Origin: CAVPKN01 sp964588495
GTDB taxonomy: Bacteria; Chlamydiota; Chlamydiia; Chlamydiales; JAAKFR01
Direction of reading: 5' to 3'
NCBI GenBank assembly: GCA_964588495.1
Contig: CAZPPS010000011.1
Coordinates: 7,460 to 71,459 of the forward strand
Length of the DNA stretch: 64,000 nt
The notes under the pieces are model-generated. The model saw only the letters and a list, made by a program, of their open reading frames with translations, did not search any database and was not told where the DNA came from. Both the position numbers and the translations under genes were made by a program. Positions 62,916 through 64,000 of the stretch are shown here, piece by piece. The first letter of the stretch is position 1, and each line of letters begins with the position of its first letter.

Positions 62916-63062
62916 GAGGCATATGGAGATTTTTTAAATGGAAAAATCGTTACTACCCAGATGGATCAAAGGCTACAATCTTACGTGGGAATTCTCTCTC
63001 ATGCAAATCAATATCAGTTATCCCACGCTCTCAGAAACTCGTATTGGGTAAGGACAGCATAG
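62916..63062 (+). pseudogene. 3' remnant of a reverse transcriptase gene (copy 2)
   Basis: The frame gives EAYGDFLNGKIVTTQMDQRL, QSYVGILSHANQYQLSHALR and NSYWVRTA-stop, parallel to the remnant at 14371-14586. Differences are mostly synonymous or conservative. The YxGxxxHAxxxxL end is that of group-II-like and DGR reverse transcriptases. The 5' side was replaced by the ISAs1 fragment. Sixty-seven to 68 bp with CCAAGTGCCAA-like words separate its stop from the stop of the convergent F-box gene. Confidence 0.65.
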
Positions 63063-63130
63063 TGGCCCAAGTGGCCAAGGACCAAGTAACAAAATCCAAC
63101 TCAAGTGCCAAAGTTTCAATTGCCAATGGC

Positions 63131-63985
63131 CTAACACTTCCGCAGGGCAACCCCGGCGCCGTAGGGGCTGTCGCAGCCGAAGTTGCTGCAGTAGACAACG
63201 AAGTCAGAGGAGCGAAAACCCCCAACAACCGTGGGCCGGTATTCTTCCTCCAATTCGATTTGTTCCTCTTGATATGTGTAAGAATTAGCATACAGGCGCT
63301 CCTCTGAGGTCATGAATGTGAGGATAATAAGGGCCATCGTTTCTATTATTTTCTGCTTTTCACATCCATGGGTCACCTCTACAAGCTCCTTTAGGTGGTC
63401 GAAAGACTTGATGTTCCTACTTTTTTCCAGAATATTTCGTGTGATCACTATCGTATAGGTTTTATCGACCACAATATCACCAAATTGCTCTAAAATGTCT
63501 ATAGGAATGCAAATTATAATGTTCTTCTCATTGGCAATCTCGACAGCTTTTTTGATGCTAAGACCTTCTGGAATGGTCAAATAGGATATTCCTTGCTTTT
63601 GTTCTACTGCAAGCGCTAGCCCTTTTTTCAGCTTTGGAATCTCTACTGCTCTGTCAAACAGAGGTTCATCGACACAAAGGTTGTGTTTACGCAAATCAAC
63701 ATGTTTTTTCCAAACATAACCATCTATAACCTTTAGGCCAGGTGGAATAGAAACCTTTAGTTCAATAGGGATAACAGGAGCCTTTACGCCAGCAAGTTCT
63801 TTAAAATCTTTCCATAACATCTCATCAGATGCCAATTGAGACCATTTTTTGTTCACAGAAAGACAACTTCCTAAATTTGTTGGGCTTAACCGAGAAAAGA
63901 TATTCAGATAAATTTCCCGTAAACCGACTCCGCCTTCATCTGGACGACGCATGGGGTCCTGACATAGATATTGTCCCGATCCCAC
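63131..63985 (-). CDS. F-box protein with candidate DGR variable C-terminus
   Basis: An F-box lies at the N-terminus (LREIYLNIFSRLSPTNLGSC ... NKKWSQLASDEMLWKDF). A middle domain of about 190 residues follows (PPGLKVIDGYVWKKH, YLTIPEGLSIKKAVEIANEK), then an acidic linker (QEEQIELEEEYRP) and the C-terminus VVGGFRSSDFVVYCSN ... GAGVALRKC. The start may be the GTG at 63985 used here, the ATG at 63952, or lie outside the window. The last 30 codons differ strongly in codon use from the rest (see the variable-region entry). Skp1 binding by F-box proteins is established; diversification of the tip is inferred. Confidence 0.8.
   Translation of the reverse strand: MGSGQYLCQDPMRRPDEGGVGLREIYLNIFSRLSPTNLGSCLSVNKKWSQLASDEMLWKDFKELAGVKAPVIPIELKVSIPPGLKVIDGYVWKKHVDLRKHNLCVDEPLFDRAVEIPKLKKGLALAVEQKQGISYLTIPEGLSIKKAVEIANEKNIIICIPIDILEQFGDIVVDKTYTIVITRNILEKSRNIKSFDHLKELVEVTHGCEKQKIIETMALIILTFMTSEERLYANSYTYQEEQIELEEEYRPTVVGGFRSSDFVVYCSNFGCDSPYGAGVALRKC
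63155..63214 (-). other. candidate DGR variable region (VR)
   Basis: Residues 258-277 of the F-box protein are written by 20 consecutive codons ending in C or T, 18 of them in C, with none ending in A or G, although the remainder of the gene prefers A/T in third positions. DGR reverse transcriptases change A in AAY codons of a template repeat to any base, leaving NNY codons in the target, usually at the 3' end. The following codons, GTT-GCC-CTG-CGG-AAG, are conserved in the remnant at 14654 and would correspond to the fixed end of the VR. No template repeat was found in the window. Confidence 0.5.
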
Positions 63986-64000
63986 TATAGAAGTTGAACT

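Noticed and set aside
63063..63130. Template repeat of the suspected DGR
   Set aside because: The 68-bp spacer is made of CCAAGTGCCAA-like words and does not resemble the variable region with A at the variable places. No AAC-rich copy of the variable region was found anywhere in the window.
1..64000. tRNA or rRNA genes in the gaps
   Set aside because: No cloverleaf with GTTCGA-type T-loop or rRNA-like block was seen when reading the intergenic regions; a tRNAscan search would be decisive.

Overview
The window (about 40% GC, gene-dense, both strands) looks like the chromosome of an intracellular, probably amoeba-associated bacterium. The best guess is an environmental chlamydia (Parachlamydiales type). 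The reasons are several F-box proteins, ankyrin, LRR and WD40 proteins, two proteins with Inc-like bilobed hydrophobic domains, and very large SecA-like and Gly-rich proteins. No ribosomal or other phylogenetic marker gene lies here, and one gene (SspB, 35469-35828) resembles the alphaproteobacterial form, so the assignment is an inference. No rRNA, tRNA or CRISPR array was recognised.

Layout. 1-6 kb: end of an unknown gene, an Inc-like/F-box protein, a second F-box protein, two decayed genes (WD40, Ala-rich) and a membrane-anchored YVTN beta-propeller on a Pro/Thr-repeat stalk. 6-14.3 kb: a two-gene operon for a 1450-aa SecA-like ATPase and a 1274-aa Gly-rich protein. 14.3-14.8 kb: remnant of a reverse-transcriptase gene facing the 3' end of an F-box gene. 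14.8-24.2 kb: a putative papain-like effector, a TauD/SyrP-type oxygenase, an exported Nudix protein, a small secreted protein and two ankyrin proteins. 24.2-34.3 kb: RtcB, two phosphoesterases each in a small operon, an HscC-type Hsp70 coupled to a J-domain/ankyrin fusion, and an RlaP-type nucleotidyltransferase followed by a truncated second one. 34.5-44 kb: a possible kinase-like protein, SspB, an F-box/LRR protein, exonuclease III, a third phosphoesterase, and a cluster of small membrane and immunity-like genes with paralogous members. 44-57 kb: VOC dioxygenase, thioredoxin-like protein, two paralogous IQ-motif/kinase-like proteins, a DUF4143 ATPase with a three-site operator, Dps, an orphan RiPP precursor of the nitrile-hydratase-leader class, more F-box proteins, an Inc-like dual-specificity phosphatase and a PhyH/SyrB2-like oxygenase. 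57-60.6 kb: ku-ligD (bacterial NHEJ). 60.6-63.1 kb: nested insertion-sequence debris (Tn3, IS982, ISAs1), then a second reverse-transcriptase remnant. 63.1-64 kb: an F-box gene whose 3' end has the codon signature of a diversity-generating-retroelement variable region.

The strongest candidate for a new system is the pairing, seen twice (14.4-14.75 kb and 62.9-64 kb), of a reverse-transcriptase C-terminus with a convergent F-box gene end about 67 bp away. In the intact copy, 20 consecutive codons end in C or T (18 in C), in an AT-rich genome. That is what adenine-directed mutagenic retrohoming of AAY codons would leave, and it suggests F-box (ubiquitin-ligase adaptor) effectors whose target-binding tip is diversified by a DGR. 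The template repeat and an intact reverse transcriptase are not in this window. Other strong points are the IQ-motif kinase-like pair (possible calmodulin-dependent effectors, compare Legionella SidJ), the orphan RiPP precursor flanked by duplicated F-box 3' ends, and the possible 2OG/Fe halogenase. A dispersed palindromic repeat family (four copies) sits at several gene boundaries and has replaced the end of one nucleotidyltransferase gene.
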